Notes: generated by a model from the letters alone, not told the origin. A stretch of 64,000 nt of DNA from JAVBLD01 sp031553705 (GCA_031553705.1 JAVBLD010000033.1:30473-94472), one strand, 5' to 3'. Positions 1-9,174 are shown, counted from the first letter of the stretch. Program-made: numbers and translations.

Positions 1-1909
1 GTTGCATGACATATACCACATAGCCGAGCGCCGCATATAAATTAAAAGGCCAACGACCGCCAAATGTTCTCTCTACAGGAGTGGTCCCTCCGTAGTAGTA
101 TACAATCAGCGGGTATTTTTTAATGGGATCGAAATCCACAGGTAAGTAATAGCGCCCGTCGATAAGAGAACCTTTTTTATACTGGTAATCCCAGTCCATT
201 GTCTCCCCGAATACGATATTTTCATATCGTTCCTGCGCCAGATTTTCCCATATTTCCCCTTCCAGGTTATTGAGGTCGAAAGAGTATAGGCGGGCCGGAT
301 AACTGATTTCCGAAGCAAGGTACATCAGGCGGTCTGCTTTTTCTGAAACACTGATTGACAGGATATTATCTCCGGAGGTTTTTATCGGTGTGATGCTACC
401 GTTTGCGTACCGGAACAAACGAAGGTAGTCGCCATCGTTGGCTGTGAAATAGATATGGCTGTCTTTATGCCATACCGCCTGCTGAATGGAGGGGTTGAAA
501 TTATTTGTTATCGGGAGTACCTGTTTATCATCGATATTGTATATATAAAGTTGACGGTCATACTGATTCGGGATCGGATTCCTTCCGATATTTTCTCCAA
601 GTTTACCGAAAGCCGAAGGGCCTCCGCTGATTAACAACCGTCGATCGTCAGGCGAAAAACTGCATGAAACAGCATACAGGCGATCCTTCCATAATGTGTC
701 CAGTTTCATTGTTTTCATATCCATGAGATAGATGGACTGTTTACTGTAAGGAAATTCGTCGTAAGCCGGAAAGGAAGTTGTAAAGATCAATTTATTTCCG
801 GAGTGGCTGATATCCATCAGGGAAGTACTCAGATTGCCCCATGTCAAGCGGGAATGGAGGCCAGTTGTCATATCATATTTACAGAGGTAGGAACGGTAAC
901 GGAAACGGGGTTGCCGGTCTTCGATACCTGCCAGTTTGCGTAGTTCCCAGTTGTTATCATTAAAGTTCTCCGTCACGGTATAGATCAGGTAAGAATAATC
1001 GGGCGACCAGGCGTAGCTTTTGATCTTGGTGTCCGCTTTGATCAGGCAGGAGAGTTGTTTTTTTTCTATATCGTAAGCATAGAGTGATTGCGCTTCTCCT
1101 TCGTTTTGCAAAAAAGAGAGCTGGTCTTTACCGGGTACCCATTTTAGGTTGTTTACCTCGCCAAAAGAGTATACGATTTCTTTATTATCAACCCGATATA
1201 CATAAGTTGTGGTACTTCTTTTGCTTTGAATTGATTCGGTAATTTCGGCCAGAAGATATTTTCCGGTAGGGGATACCGATATTTGGCTGAATTGCTTGCC
1301 ATTCAGTATGTCATAGATATTCTTACCTCTTTTAGGGGAGGTGCTGACAGTAATTTCTGATTTCTCGAAGTTTTTATCGGCCTTAAAGTGAGCAGTTAAT
1401 ATTTTTCCTCCTTTTGATACTGTTTTTACAATAATGGAGTGTTTGCCCGGTGCAAATTCGCATTTGACTGTTTTGTTGCTTGGGTTATCGTTTGTAACAG
1501 TTGCTTTCTTTATTCCATCAATGTAGATTTCGGCATTCCCGAAAAGACGGAAGATAAGATCGCCGGTCAGCCATTCATTGTTTTTTAAATAGGTAGCATA
1601 ATAAAACAACCAGATTTCTTTCTCATCAACAACATTTCGGAGGGTATCTCCGTCAAATTCGGCTTTTGTCCACTGCATGTGAGGAAATCCTTTTTCCGCT
1701 TTACCCTCGTCCGGCACCAGGTTTTCCGGGTTTAAACCTGAATATTCGAGCAACATTTCGTTAGTAAATACCTTATTATTAACATCTTTTGTGTTTCTCA
1801 GTACAGGTTTTTCAATTTTGATCGGTGTGAGTTGCAACCATTGGTTTATGGTCTGGCCACTGAGATTTACGGTATAGGTAAAAAACAGTAAAAAGAGTAG
1901 TTTTTTCAT
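1..1909 (-). CDS. S9-family (prolyl oligopeptidase/DPP IV-like) exopeptidase, 3' end cut by window
   Basis: The minus-strand reading frame opens with ATG at 1909 and is still open at base 1, giving about 636 residues. The N-terminus (MKKLLFLLFFTYTVNLSGQT) is a clear signal peptide, so the protein should be exported. The middle is rich in beta-propeller-like repeats (for example VSPTGKYLLAE, YAWSPDYSYLIYT, CSFSPDDRRLLISG), typical of the N-terminal propeller of S9 peptidases. The last visible residues (KKYPLIVYYYGGTTPVE) match the entry into the alpha/beta-hydrolase domain, but the GxSxGG serine lies outside the window. Such enzymes cleave dipeptides or short peptides in the periplasm. A minus-strand TATATTTG promoter box lies upstream at 1947-1954. 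The family is clear; the subfamily (DPP IV, DPP5 or other) cannot be decided without the catalytic domain. Confidence 0.85.
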   Translation of the reverse strand, partial: MKKLLFLLFFTYTVNLSGQTINQWLQLTPIKIEKPVLRNTKDVNNKVFTNEMLLEYSGLNPENLVPDEGKAEKGFPHMQWTKAEFDGDTLRNVVDEKEIWLFYYATYLKNNEWLTGDLIFRLFGNAEIYIDGIKKATVTNDNPSNKTVKCEFAPGKHSIIVKTVSKGGKILTAHFKADKNFEKSEITVSTSPKRGKNIYDILNGKQFSQISVSPTGKYLLAEITESIQSKRSTTTYVYRVDNKEIVYSFGEVNNLKWVPGKDQLSFLQNEGEAQSLYAYDIEKKQLSCLIKADTKIKSYAWSPDYSYLIYTVTENFNDNNWELRKLAGIEDRQPRFRYRSYLCKYDMTTGLHSRLTWGNLSTSLMDISHSGNKLIFTTSFPAYDEFPYSKQSIYLMDMKTMKLDTLWKDRLYAVSCSFSPDDRRLLISGGPSAFGKLGENIGRNPIPNQYDRQLYIYNIDDKQVLPITNNFNPSIQQAVWHKDSHIYFTANDGDYLRLFRYANGSITPIKTSGDNILSISVSEKADRLMYLASEISYPARLYSFDLNNLEGEIWENLAQERYENIVFGETMDWDYQYKKGSLIDGRYYLPVDFDPIKKYPLIVYYYGGTTPVERTFGGRWPFNLYAALGYVVYVMQ

Positions 1910-1946
1910 GAGTATATAATTTGATTAAATGATTATTGCCTTCTTA

Positions 1947-1954
1947 CAAATATA
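1947..1954 (-). promoter_or_regulatory. Bacteroidota -7 promoter box for the S9 peptidase
   Basis: Read on the minus strand the bases are TATATTTG, matching the Bacteroidota -7 consensus TAnnTTTG, about 38 bases upstream of the start at 1909. No clear -33 TTTG was found at the expected spacing. Confidence 0.5.
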
Positions 1955-2067
1955 AGTGAATTTATTTTATATATCCTTTTGATGTCGGAAAAGATATTTG
2001 CTATTCTTTAAAGCAGACAGTAGCCTGTTATTTATTATTAAATATTGTGCAGGGTGAAAAGAAACGC

Positions 2068-2075
2068 TATCTTTG
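2068..2075 (+). promoter_or_regulatory. -7 promoter box for the glycosidase-like gene
   Basis: TATCTTTG matches TAnnTTTG. It lies inside the longest possible reading frame (which would begin with TTG at 2045) but 45 bases upstream of the ATG at 2120. This supports 2120 as the real start. Confidence 0.55.
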
Positions 2076-2119
2076 CTTATCGGAAAATCGATGTGTTAGA
2101 TTATTTTAAACTAAGATGT

Positions 2120-4303
2120 ATGCAATATTTTCTTTTTTTTGCAGTGTTGTGGTTCTCAATTTATACCTCTGAGGCACAAACATTACCGGTATGGAATGGT
2201 TCCAATGATGGCCGTTATGCAGTGAATGATTGGCTGATAAAGCCGATAACAGAAAAAGCGGAAATATACTTTAGTTCCGACGGAAAAGAGGTTGTCCTCT
2301 ATAACGGATTAGTAAAACGGACCTTCCGTATCACTCCTGATGTGGCTTGCGTGGATTATATCAATATGATTGATGGCCGGCAGATTCTAAGGGCCATCAA
2401 ACCGGAGGCGCGAATTAATTTGAATGGGATCGATTATAATGTCGGAGGGCTTTACGGACAAAAGGAGAACGCCTATATTATACGGGAATGGGTAGATCAA
2501 TTGAAAAAAGGTAAGGACGGATTTCATTATGTGTCATATGAAATTACTGACATTAGGCCATTTATAAATACAAAGTTTAATTATTGGGCGGGAAATACCC
2601 GGCAGACAACGGGTAAAATGATAACATTCCACTACCGGGCGGAAGCGTTAAAAGGAGTGGAACTGGCTGTTCATTATGAATTGTATGATGGGATTCCGGT
2701 AATCTGTAAATGGCTTTCGGTTGAGAATAAAACAGGGCAATCTGTTCAGGTCAACCGGGTTGTCAATGAAATTCTGGCTGTTGTAGAGGAGCAGAGCGCG
2801 GTTGTCGGAGATGTTGATAAAATGGCCAAGCCGGCCTCCATTTATATCGAGACCAATTATGCATATAATAACGCCATGCGTTATGATCTGAGCGATCAGA
2901 CTACCCATTGGAAAAGAGATTGTACTTATACTTCTCAGGTTAACTACGACTATAATACGCCCTGTTTATTGGAGGTTTATCCGGAAAAAGCTCCCAATAT
3001 AACTTTGGAGCCGGGAGAGATCTTCCGCTCTGTACGTTCTTATGAGCTTTTAATGGACAGTTACGACCGGGAACGAAGAGGGTTGGCTATACGCCGTATG
3101 TACCGGACCATCGCTCCTTGGACTACCGGTAACCCAATATTTATGCATCTTGTGAGCAGAAATGATGAGCAGGTGTATACTGCCATAGATCAGTGTGTAG
3201 CCACCGGCTACGAGGCTTTGATCCTTAGTTTCGGTAGTCATCTGAGCATGGAAAAATCTTCTCCTGAGAATTATGAAAAGTGGAAAAAAATAGCAGATTA
3301 TGCCCATCAGAAAGGAATAAAGATCGGAGGGTATACATTATTCAGTTCAAGGCGAATAGGGCCTGATACAGATGTCATTGATCCTAAAACAGGAAAACCG
3401 GGAGGCGCATTCTTCGGAAATGCTCCCTGCTTTTGCAGCCGGTGGGGATTGGATTATCGCGATCATATCATAGCATTTTTTGAAAATACCGGATTTGATA
3501 TTCTGGAAATGGACGGTCCTTATCCAGGTGATGTATGCGCCTCAACTAATCATCCGGGGCATAAAGGACTGGATGATTCGCAGTGGCGGCAAATGGAAAT
3601 GCAAAAGAGCCTTTTTCATTGGATGGCGACCCGTGGTGTTTATGTCAACGCGCCCGACTGGTATTTTTTGGATGGAACCAATAAGATAGGGCTAGGTTAC
3701 AGGGAAGCAAATTTTTCGTTATCTCGCGCACAACAAAAAATATTAAACCGTCAGAATATTTTTGACGGTACATGGGAAAAATTACCTGCGATGGGGTGGG
3801 GATTTGTTCCCCTGACAATTTACCAGGGAGGAGGAGCGGAGAGTATATTGGAACCTCTTTGCGAACATTTAAAGGATTATGAGCAGCTAATGGCACAATA
3901 TTATGGAGCAGGCATTCAAGCTTGTTATCGCGGTCCGAGGCTCTATGATACCGAAGAGACCAAACAGGTCGTTATAGCAATGATAGCATGGTATAAAAAA
4001 TACCGGGATATACTGAATTCCGATATTATTCACCTAAGGCGTGCGGATGGCCGCGATTGGGACGGAATCTTGCATGTAAATCCGGAGTTAAAAGAGAAAG
4101 GGCTTTTAATGCTATACAATCCCCTGGATAAAAAGATTACCCGGACCATAAAATTGCCGCTCTATTATACCGGCTTGAATCGAAGAGTGAAAATCCGCGA
4201 AAAAGAGAATCGTCTGGTAACCTACACAATGAACAGGGATTATACCGTAGATTTTACGTTTACACTCGAACCGGATACATACTCCTGGTTTGTAATAGAG
4301 TAA
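2120..4303 (+). CDS. Secreted TIM-barrel glycoside hydrolase-like protein (alpha-galactosidase-like)
   Basis: The frame can be extended to a TTG at 2045, but the ATG at 2120 gives a proper signal peptide (MQYFLFFAVLWFSIYTSEAQ) and follows a promoter box, so 2120 is preferred (727 residues). The N-terminal third is beta-rich. The middle resembles a clan-D-type TIM barrel: YEALILSFGSHL, GIKIGGYTLFSSRR, and DILEMDGPYPGD near residue 473, whose Asp is a candidate nucleophile. Further on, NAPDWYFLDG and a Trp/Tyr-rich region could line a sugar site. The C-terminus looks like a small beta-sandwich. Similar Bacteroidales proteins are often labelled alpha-galactosidase-like; substrate and CAZy family cannot be fixed by eye. 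The gene stands alone between a divergent peptidase and a DUF169 gene. Confidence 0.6.
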   Translation: MQYFLFFAVLWFSIYTSEAQTLPVWNGSNDGRYAVNDWLIKPITEKAEIYFSSDGKEVVLYNGLVKRTFRITPDVACVDYINMIDGRQILRAIKPEARINLNGIDYNVGGLYGQKENAYIIREWVDQLKKGKDGFHYVSYEITDIRPFINTKFNYWAGNTRQTTGKMITFHYRAEALKGVELAVHYELYDGIPVICKWLSVENKTGQSVQVNRVVNEILAVVEEQSAVVGDVDKMAKPASIYIETNYAYNNAMRYDLSDQTTHWKRDCTYTSQVNYDYNTPCLLEVYPEKAPNITLEPGEIFRSVRSYELLMDSYDRERRGLAIRRMYRTIAPWTTGNPIFMHLVSRNDEQVYTAIDQCVATGYEALILSFGSHLSMEKSSPENYEKWKKIADYAHQKGIKIGGYTLFSSRRIGPDTDVIDPKTGKPGGAFFGNAPCFCSRWGLDYRDHIIAFFENTGFDILEMDGPYPGDVCASTNHPGHKGLDDSQWRQMEMQKSLFHWMATRGVYVNAPDWYFLDGTNKIGLGYREANFSLSRAQQKILNRQNIFDGTWEKLPAMGWGFVPLTIYQGGGAESILEPLCEHLKDYEQLMAQYYGAGIQACYRGPRLYDTEETKQVVIAMIAWYKKYRDILNSDIIHLRRADGRDWDGILHVNPELKEKGLLMLYNPLDKKITRTIKLPLYYTGLNRRVKIREKENRLVTYTMNRDYTVDFTFTLEPDTYSWFVIE

Positions 4304-4432
4304 TTGCCATGATATTGAATAATATTTATGTTCTGCAATAACCTAGCTGTTTGTTTTTATAGGAGGATTTTATACATTCGCAGTAAAAATAGAATATATC
4401 GTGTTATAAACTGATTTAAATAAATATTAATT

Positions 4433-5143
4433 ATGATTCCCAGCGATTTTATCAAGCAATTTCGAGAAGCATTCGGAGACAATGCTGAATTGCCGATTGT
4501 TTTTTGGTATTCTTCAGAAGCTAATCCACCTCCGGTGCAATCGCAGAAATGTTGTATCCAGGATTTAAAAAAGGCGAGAGAAGGTGTTACGATTACTTTT
4601 GATGTCGAAGCAATCTCTTGTATGGGGGGGAAATTATATACCGGTCTGGGAGAAATATCGATGGGAGTAGCCCAATATATGCCTATAAGAGAGAAATACA
4701 AACAGAGAGGAGAGCTCGTTGCTGAGTTTATTCATGATTTGGATCTGGTAAAAGCGACCAAACCGTATATCTGTTTTAGCCGTATCGATAAAATCGATCA
4801 CTTTGATGATATCGAAGGAGTTATTTTTTTCGCTACTCCTGATATATTGACCGGCTTGATATCATGGGTTTTATTTGATACGAATCTGGAAGGTGCCGTA
4901 TCTGTTCCTTTTGGTTCCGGGTGTAGTTCGATTGTTTCGCAGGTTGTTGTTGAAAATCGCAAAAGGGGTAAACGTACTTTCATGGGGTTGTTTGACCCGT
5001 CGACAAGGTTAAATATTGAACCTAATATATTGAGCCTTGCAATTCCGATGTCCCGCTTTAAGGAGATGTGCGAAACGATGTGTCTGTGCTGTTTGAAAGA
5101 TTCATTTTCTTGGAGTAAAGTAAGGGAGAGGATTAATTCCTGA
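4433..5143 (+). CDS. DUF169 family protein
   Basis: This 236-residue cytosolic protein has the layout of DUF169 (PF02596): an early PIVFWYSSE segment, a central EAISCMGGKLYTGLGE segment, then IEGVIFFATPDILTGLISWV and a Gly/Cys loop (FGSGCSSIVSQV). Cysteines recur at KCC, ISCMGG, GSGCSS and in a C-terminal cluster (MCETMCLCCLK), which suggests metal, Fe-S or thiol chemistry, though that is inference. There is no signal peptide or membrane segment. DUF169 proteins are widespread in anaerobes and archaea and have no settled biochemical function. The gene is monocistronic and convergent with the CPBP gene. The C-terminal cysteine cluster is worth comparing with other family members. Confidence 0.7.
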   Translation: MIPSDFIKQFREAFGDNAELPIVFWYSSEANPPPVQSQKCCIQDLKKAREGVTITFDVEAISCMGGKLYTGLGEISMGVAQYMPIREKYKQRGELVAEFIHDLDLVKATKPYICFSRIDKIDHFDDIEGVIFFATPDILTGLISWVLFDTNLEGAVSVPFGSGCSSIVSQVVVENRKRGKRTFMGLFDPSTRLNIEPNILSLAIPMSRFKEMCETMCLCCLKDSFSWSKVRERINS

Positions 5144-5263
5144 AAAATATGAAGAAAGGGACTCTCAAAATATCCTAGTTGAGAATTGAATATTCAGTTT
5201 TGCTCTCTGGTAGGGAGCCGAATAAAACGGGGATACCAAACACTTTTTAGAGTCTCATTTTTA

Positions 5264-5884
5264 TTATAAGATAGGAAACAGGATAAATACCATTACGTCC
5301 CATAATGCATGCGATATAAGCAATGGCGCGAGGTTAGGCGGTTTAAACAACATATAGATGAATCCCCAGAATGCACCGCAAACCAATGCCGCCATGACAA
5401 GCATAAAATTGAATGAAAAGACGTGTACAATAGCATATATAAACGTGGTTATAATAAATCCCTGCCAATTGCCCAGTCGTTTCATCATGTCAGTTTGTAC
5501 CAGTCCCTGCCAGAAAATAACTTCCGCGGGACCTACGATAAAGAGCAACTCCAATGCAATCAACACATTATTTGTATCATCACGTAGGCTGTAAATAGAC
5601 GAAACCTGAGGTTTGGCAAAATCAAACCATAAGGAGGAAAGATAATTCCCGACATAGAATATTATCCATAACAGGCAAGCGGAACATATTCCTATCAGTA
5701 TGCTTACAATATCAAATCGGAAAGCACCCTTCCACTCTTTTTGGGATAAAAAACTTGTCAAAATCAATATTGATGCCGAGAAAAACATCGATAACCAAAA
5801 GTTAAAGTAATAAGATGTCCATGGCGAGAACATAACAAACCAAAGCAAACAGGTGATCGAAATAGGAATAATCAATTTTTTCAT
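5264..5884 (-). CDS. CPBP-family (Abi/CAAX-like) intramembrane protein with altered active-site motif
   Basis: The frame can begin at GTG 5890, but ATG at 5884 overlaps the menA stop as ATGA, a typical coupled start, so 5884 is used (206 residues). Several hydrophobic helices span the protein. The C-terminal half carries the CPBP signature region AEVIFWQGLVQ, then YAIVHVFSF and SHALWDVMVF. In typical CPBP glutamic peptidases the first motif is EExxxR. Here it reads E121-V122-x-x-x-Q126, so the second Glu and the Arg are replaced, while the histidines of motifs 2 and 3 (H154, H192) remain. The protein may therefore be a non-catalytic member or use different chemistry. Coupling to menA implies co-expression. 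The family call is firm; activity is doubtful. Confidence 0.75.
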   Translation of the reverse strand: MKKLIIPISITCLLWFVMFSPWTSYYFNFWLSMFFSASILILTSFLSQKEWKGAFRFDIVSILIGICSACLLWIIFYVGNYLSSLWFDFAKPQVSSIYSLRDDTNNVLIALELLFIVGPAEVIFWQGLVQTDMMKRLGNWQGFIITTFIYAIVHVFSFNFMLVMAALVCGAFWGFIYMLFKPPNLAPLLISHALWDVMVFILFPIL

Positions 5885-6795
5885 ATCCACAGGGATATAA
5901 ATATCAGACCTGCCAGCAATGTACTGAACATTAACTGTAATTGTGCTGTTCTTACATCAAGATCGACAATGTTGGAAGGATTATTGGTAGAGGCTGTGCT
6001 CATTATCCGGCAATTATTTACAGCTACTGGCAATGTCAATAGAACGCCTAGTACCACCCAGTGCAGGCTTCCGAAACCAATCATCGCAATAAGGGAAAGG
6101 TAAGCAATAACGAGTAGTAATTTATATTCCGTAATAGAAGCTTTTACACCGACCAGCATGGCAAAGGTGCGAATATTTGCTCGTTTATCATGGACGATAT
6201 CCCGGGTGTTATTGGCATGAAGAATGTTTACAGTAATACAACCGATCGGAATGCACAATCCAACCGCGTTCCAGTCAAAAGTGGAAGTCATCGCATAAAA
6301 TGTTCCCAGCATAATCAGGGGGCCATAAGTAATAAAGATGAGGAAATCACCTAAGGCTCTGTATTTGAATTGATAATAGAAAAGAGCCGATATTACACCC
6401 AGCCCACCGATAAATAACAGAGGAATGCCGGTATGATAAAAAAGAAATAATCCAAGTGTAATGCCTGAGATAAGAAAAACAATTCCCAAATTTAAAATAG
6501 TTTGCGGAGCAAATGTTTTATTCACCAATAAACGGCTCGAACCGAATGTATCCTCCCTGTCTACTCCCTGTTTGTAATCGAAATAGTCGCTGATCAGATT
6601 CCCGCTGATCTGAAAAAGCACTGCTCCTAAAATGGATAATATCCCGAATAACCAGTTAGGATGGATACCTGGTTGATTTCTGTATAGAAAAAATACATAT
6701 ACAAAGATTACTAAAGCCGGCATGCTTGATGCAGGGAAAGACCAAGGGCGAACAGCTATAATCCAGTCTTTTGCCGTAGGTTTGTTTTTTATCAT
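5881..6795 (-). CDS. menA: 1,4-dihydroxy-2-naphthoate polyprenyltransferase (MenA-type UbiA family)
   Basis: MenA attaches the isoprenoid tail to dihydroxynaphthoate in the membrane, the penultimate step of menaquinone synthesis. The 304-residue protein is a multi-helix UbiA-family protein. The first prenyl-diphosphate/Mg motif is NLISDYFDYKQGVD, followed by EDTFGSSRLL. The second motif is NNTRDIVHDKRAN. The N-terminal AVRPWSFPAS is characteristic of MenA rather than UbiA. No other men genes are adjacent, although a hotdog thioesterase at 36.0 kb could in principle supply an earlier step. The stop codon overlaps the CPBP start by four bases. A minus-strand TACCTTTG box lies at 6873-6880. Confidence 0.85.
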   Translation of the reverse strand: MIKNKPTAKDWIIAVRPWSFPASSMPALVIFVYVFFLYRNQPGIHPNWLFGILSILGAVLFQISGNLISDYFDYKQGVDREDTFGSSRLLVNKTFAPQTILNLGIVFLISGITLGLFLFYHTGIPLLFIGGLGVISALFYYQFKYRALGDFLIFITYGPLIMLGTFYAMTSTFDWNAVGLCIPIGCITVNILHANNTRDIVHDKRANIRTFAMLVGVKASITEYKLLLVIAYLSLIAMIGFGSLHWVVLGVLLTLPVAVNNCRIMSTASTNNPSNIVDLDVRTAQLQLMFSTLLAGLIFISLWI

Positions 6796-6872
6796 TGGTG
6801 TATCATAAATTTGACATGGTAAGCCGGTATGTACATCATATCGGACAGATGTCTGATTAATGTATTAAGTAC

Positions 6873-6880
6873 CAAAGGTA
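6873..6880 (-). promoter_or_regulatory. -7 promoter box for menA-CPBP
   Basis: On the minus strand the sequence is TACCTTTG, fitting TAnnTTTG, about 78 bases upstream of the menA ATG. Confidence 0.45.
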
Positions 6881-6991
6881 GGTATCTTCTTTTGAACATC
6901 TGAATGTTTAATAGCAAATAATTGTGAATTTATCTGGTAAAAACGCATAATCATTCATTAGAGAAGTAAAAGAAATCTGGTGCTATATCAA

Positions 6992-7023
6992 TAAAAGGAG
7001 GTGTTTTTTAATACCTCCTTTTA
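6992..7023 (-). terminator. Rho-independent terminator downstream of the flotillin gene
   Basis: Perfect 11-bp inverted repeat: TAAAAGGAGGT at 6992-7002 and its complement at 7013-7023, with a 10-base loop. The A/T-rich arms provide a U-tract on the minus-strand transcript leaving the flotillin gene. Confidence 0.8.
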
Positions 7024-7076
7024 CTGATTTTAAATCTAATCTTTTTCTGTATTTAAAGGATCGATTTTTTATTTCT

Positions 7077-8459
7077 TTATTTTTTTTCTTCCGGTTTTAC
7101 CTCTTCACTCTCTTTGGCGCTTCCTATTGCATCTCCTTTCAAGTATTTGGGTAAATCCAGTCCAGCCATATTGAACAGGTCATTTAAAGGAGGAATTGAT
7201 TTCATCATTCCAGAAATGAAGTTGGCAGTGGAAGTTGTGTCGCTTTTCCCATTATTGCCGTCCCATATCGTGATCTTGTCAATTTTGATGTTCTTTATAG
7301 CTTCAACCTGTGTTTTCACCAACTCGGGAAGTTTTTCGATCAAAAGCAACTGATAGGCCTTCGAAGGATCGCCTCCTGCTGCATGAACCACTTTGTCATA
7401 TCCGTCGGCTTGTTTGGTCAGAATCTCAAACAAGCCCCGGGCCTCCGCATCCATCTTGACAAAGATTGCATCGGCCTCTCCTTTGGCATTCTCACGTACC
7501 TTCTCGGCTTCGGCCTGTGCTTCGATGATCCGTCGTTTCTTTTCGATTTCGGTAGGAACGATCACATTGGCCTGTTGCGTCGCACGTTCACGTTCGGCTC
7601 GGACGTTCTCAGCCTGCTGTTCGGCTGCATAGGCGTCCTGTAAGGCTTTGGCTTGTTGTACCTTTTCTGCCGATATTGCTATGCGCAATGCTTCAGCCTC
7701 TTTTTCCCGGCGCGTCGCATCGGAATTTGCAATCTCTATTTTGGATTGGTTTTCTCCTTTTACAGCAATTGCGTTGGCTTCGGCTGTTTTGATACGGGTA
7801 TCCCGTACTGCTTCCGCTTGACCGATTTCTCCGATTTTTTCCTGGACCGCAACACTTACTTTGGCTTCGTTGATCGCTTTGGCAGCCGCTTCACGTCCTA
7901 AAGCTTCAATATATCCCGACTCATCTTTGATGTCGGTTACATTCACGTTAATCAACTTCAGGCCGATTTTTTTTAATTCGGCCTCCACATTGGTAGAGAT
8001 ACTTTCGAGAAATTTATCCCGGTCTGCGTTAATTTCTTCAATGGTCATCGTTGCAATCACCAGGCGGAGCTGTCCGAATAATATATCGCTGGCCAACTCC
8101 TGTATCTGCTCCGAGCTAAGTCCCAACAATCTTTCGGCAGCATTATTCATACTTTCCGGTTCCGTCGAGATACCTACCGTAAATCGGCAAGGCACATCCA
8201 CACGGATATTTTGTCCGCTCAAAGCATTTGTCAGATTTGCTTCAATAGAAATAGGCTTCAGGTTCAAATAGGCATAGTCCTGGATGACAGGCCAAATAAA
8301 GGCACCTCCTCCGTGGATACACTTAGCCGACGATCCGCCGGTATTACCGTAAACAACTAGAATCTTGTCCGAGGGACAACGTTTGTAACGTTTGATTAAT
8401 GATGTGATCAGAATAAAGCAAACGACAATCGCAATAATAAGAAGATAAATGGGCTCCAT
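7077..8459 (-). CDS. Flotillin-like SPFH/Band 7 membrane scaffold protein
   Basis: The 460-residue protein begins with one transmembrane helix (residues 1-20, MEPIYLLIIAIVVCFILITS). It continues with a Band 7/SPFH domain (about 30-200, including GGGAFIWPVIQDYAYLNLKPISI and TVGISTEPESMNNAAERLLG). Next comes a long Ala/Glu/Lys-rich coiled-coil region (about 200-340) with the repeated EAEA-type pattern of flotillins. The C-terminal tail is charged. Flotillins assemble into membrane scaffolds or microdomains affecting fluidity and protein assembly. It lies six bases downstream of an NfeD-like gene, a pairing seen across bacteria in which NfeD proteins partner with SPFH proteins. Placement in the FloT/YqiK-like group is likely but not proven. 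Confidence 0.88.
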   Translation of the reverse strand: MEPIYLLIIAIVVCFILITSLIKRYKRCPSDKILVVYGNTGGSSAKCIHGGGAFIWPVIQDYAYLNLKPISIEANLTNALSGQNIRVDVPCRFTVGISTEPESMNNAAERLLGLSSEQIQELASDILFGQLRLVIATMTIEEINADRDKFLESISTNVEAELKKIGLKLINVNVTDIKDESGYIEALGREAAAKAINEAKVSVAVQEKIGEIGQAEAVRDTRIKTAEANAIAVKGENQSKIEIANSDATRREKEAEALRIAISAEKVQQAKALQDAYAAEQQAENVRAERERATQQANVIVPTEIEKKRRIIEAQAEAEKVRENAKGEADAIFVKMDAEARGLFEILTKQADGYDKVVHAAGGDPSKAYQLLLIEKLPELVKTQVEAIKNIKIDKITIWDGNNGKSDTTSTANFISGMMKSIPPLNDLFNMAGLDLPKYLKGDAIGSAKESEEVKPEEKK

Positions 8460-8465
8460 GATTGA

Positions 8466-9041
8466 TTATGAATTAAGATTTATAGATGATACCATGACTG
8501 TTTGATTGTCAATGATCTTTGTTACTTTTGCTTTAGCTCCGGTCGGAATTTTATCTCCTTCCGTCATTGCTGCTATTTCATGATAGGCACCTCCGACACT
8601 GACCTGGATTTTGCCTTTTCCTTTCATCTCGCCCGGGATTACCAGATATACGTCAGCCGTTTTTCCGACTGTGTCCGAGATTTTAAAGGTCTTGTCCGCT
8701 GCCAGCTTCGTTATTTGTATAATTAGGAAAAAGAAAACCGCAACAAAAAGGAGACCGATTAGAACAGATATAAGGTTTAACCAGAATGTTGAGTGAATTG
8801 TAGTGTAAAAACAGACTGCCGCCCAGCCGTAACCTAAAAAGAAATTGACAAAGTTTCTAAATGAAAATATGTGCCCTGGGGAGTCATTATCCAGATTGCC
8901 GTCAAAATCGGCACTCATTCCGTCCGAAGCGTCCATTCCGATGAATGTCATAACCATCTGTATAATAAAAATTATACTTGTGATCAATGCGATACCCCAG
9001 TATATTTTCAATGCGGGTTCTAAACTGTAATACCATTCCAT
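8466..9041 (-). CDS. NfeD-like membrane protein with C-terminal OB-fold, flotillin partner
   Basis: This 191-residue protein has an N-terminal membrane helix (about 12-35), an acidic Gly/Asp-rich periplasmic or loop stretch (DASDGMSADFDGNLDNDS), and two further hydrophobic segments (about 62-115). It ends in a beta-rich domain (about 122-185; VGKTADVYLVIPGEMKGKGKI, then GAKAKVTKI) that fits the OB-fold of NfeD-like proteins. It is immediately upstream of the flotillin gene in the same orientation, almost certainly co-transcribed. The pair is expected to form a membrane scaffold unit. It resembles the long-form YqiJ/OB-fold type more than the short NfeD1b, but I cannot classify it further. Confidence 0.75.
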   Translation of the reverse strand: MEWYYSLEPALKIYWGIALITSIIFIIQMVMTFIGMDASDGMSADFDGNLDNDSPGHIFSFRNFVNFFLGYGWAAVCFYTTIHSTFWLNLISVLIGLLFVAVFFFLIIQITKLAADKTFKISDTVGKTADVYLVIPGEMKGKGKIQVSVGGAYHEIAAMTEGDKIPTGAKAKVTKIIDNQTVMVSSINLNS

Positions 9042-9065
9042 AAATTGAAAATTAATTTTTTTTGT

Positions 9066-9095
9066 TAAAGATAATCAATTATTTTAATGTTGCAA
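9066..9095 (-). promoter_or_regulatory. Promoter of the nfeD-like/flotillin pair
   Basis: On the minus strand TTG (9095-9093) is followed after 19 bases by TATCTTTA (9073-9066), close to the Bacteroidota TTTG-N19-TAnnTTTG promoter. It sits about 25 bases upstream of the NfeD-like ATG. Confidence 0.5.
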
Positions 9096-9174
9096 TATAA
9101 AAACAGAATGATAAAATAGTTTTTTCAGGTTAATTTATAGGGTGAAAACCGATCGTAGATTTAAACAAAAGTGC

